Source of the DNA: Paenibacillus sp. FSL H7-0331
Lineage (GTDB): Bacteria > Bacillota > Bacilli > Paenibacillales > NBRC-103111
DNA length: 13,865 bases
Direction: 5' to 3'
Assembly (NCBI RefSeq): GCF_001956045.1
Contig: NZ_MRTH01000076.1
Location: forward strand, 1-13,865
Shown here one piece after another: positions 13,574-13,865 of the stretch. The notes beneath the pieces are model-generated. The model searched no databases, was not told the origin of the DNA, and saw nothing but the letters and a program-made list of their open reading frames with translations. Position 1 is the first letter of the stretch. The number at the start of each line of letters is the position of its first letter. Made by a program: the position numbers and the translations under genes.

Positions 13574-13730
13574 TAATCGGACAATGTTTGTGTCGCATTT
13601 TGATAATAGGATCAAGTTTGTGTCGTAGGCTAACGACATAAACTTGATCCTATTAAGAAAAAACTCCAGATTAACCCTGATTACAATTAGGACATTGTTT
13701 GTGTCGTCCGACAATAATTTATTATTGACA
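13574..13730. repeat. Right array of four 19-22 bp repeats, transposon-end-like
   Basis: Core copies: TCGGACAATGTTTGTGTCG at 13577-13595, TAGGATCAAGTTTGTGTCG at 13607-13625, an inverted copy at 13634-13652, and TAGGACATTGTTTGTGTCG at 13688-13706. Copies 2 and 3 form a 22-bp inverted repeat (13604-13625 / 13634-13655, one mismatch) with an 8-base loop. An AT-rich stretch follows and ends TTGACA at 13730. Start-to-start distances are 30, 27 and 54 bp, the same as the first four copies of the left array. ATCAAGTT(C/T)(T/G)TGTC is common to both arrays. It probably represents the end of an element with a TnsB/TniA/IstA-like transposase. Confidence 0.7.
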
Positions 13731-13759
13731 AGAACTCCGCGCCCTGGCGAGATTGGCGA

Positions 13760-13865
13760 TCAACGGCCACTACTCTCTTCGCAGCGGGATTCGATAAGCG
13801 GTATCGCAATCGTGGCATCCGAGCTGCCTCGGTGATGCCCGGGAATAGCCTTACCGATCTGGCAC
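13760..13865 (+). pseudogene. Short-chain dehydrogenase (SDR) fragment, runs off the window
   Basis: The plus frame from 13760 reads STATTLFAAGFDKRYRNRG, then IRAASVMPGNSLTDLA. This fits SDR oxidoreductases after the catalytic YxxxK (SKTAN.LFA..LD.R.R.RGIRA..V.PG...TDL). The Tyr and Lys themselves are not present in frame; upstream sequence stops resembling an SDR at about 13760, 30 bases after the repeat array. The 5' part of the gene is nowhere in the window. The fragment is GC-rich compared with the array. The end beyond 13865 cannot be judged. Confidence 0.65.

Noticed and set aside
13644..13835. Plus-strand ORF of 63 codons
   Set aside because: It runs through the repeat array into the SDR fragment in the wrong frame; the SDR homology is in another frame.

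Overview
The window looks like chromosomal DNA from a Gram-positive bacterium of the Paenibacillus/Bacillus type. Three things suggest this: AAGGAG/GAGGTG ribosome binding sites, the gene families present (WYL regulators, DinB, DJ-1/PfpI, a secreted beta-helix glycosidase with a CBM6 domain), and many worn-down IS110, IS1182 and IS3 remnants. No ribosomal gene, tRNA or CRISPR array is visible. Most genes lie on the minus strand, and many are broken. It reads as an accessory, island-like region rather than core genome.

Layout. 1-460 is non-coding and repeat-rich: a probable IS110-type left-end remnant, a small direct-repeat set, and an ordered array of five 19-bp repeats. 580-2105 is a graveyard of fragments: an unrecognised C-terminus, an IS1182 transposase C-terminus, an IS3 OrfB C-terminus and an unrecognised open fragment. 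2454-4412 is an intact secreted beta-helix glycosidase of the GH28/GH49 type with CBM6. 4413-5226 holds a 51-bp tandem repeat, a perfect 14-bp tandem repeat (5 copies) and the tail of an AraC-type regulator. 5404-6185 is a truncated IS110 element. 6360-6740 is a small TPR-like protein. About 6900-8456 is a complete-looking IS110-family element with a structured 5' non-coding region, a candidate bridge-RNA locus. 8604-9047 is a GNAT acetyltransferase, and 9122-9700 is an N-terminally truncated malate/L-lactate dehydrogenase.

9721-13372 holds two regulator modules in the same orientation. Each has the order: RlmD/TrmA-like C-terminal scrap, WYL-type regulator, a 25-bp palindrome immediately after the regulator's stop codon, effector gene. 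Module 1 has an intact WYL regulator and a DinB-family protein. Module 2 has a WYL gene broken by an internal deletion plus a frameshift, a DJ-1/PfpI protein whose first codons are out of frame, and a 33-codon ORF. The two palindromes share the pattern TTC[G/A]CTGACA-N5-TGTCAG[T/C]GAA, so the two regulators probably read closely related operators.

The most striking feature is at the two edges. A second array at 13577-13730 differs in sequence from the array at 260-455, but its first four repeats have the same orientations and exactly the same spacing (30, 27, 54 bp; constant offset 13,317 bp). This is how the ends of transposons with a TnsB/TniA/IstA-type transposase are usually built. The window may therefore lie between the same-side ends of two related but diverged elements. 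The right array abuts a fragment of a short-chain dehydrogenase gene that runs off the window.
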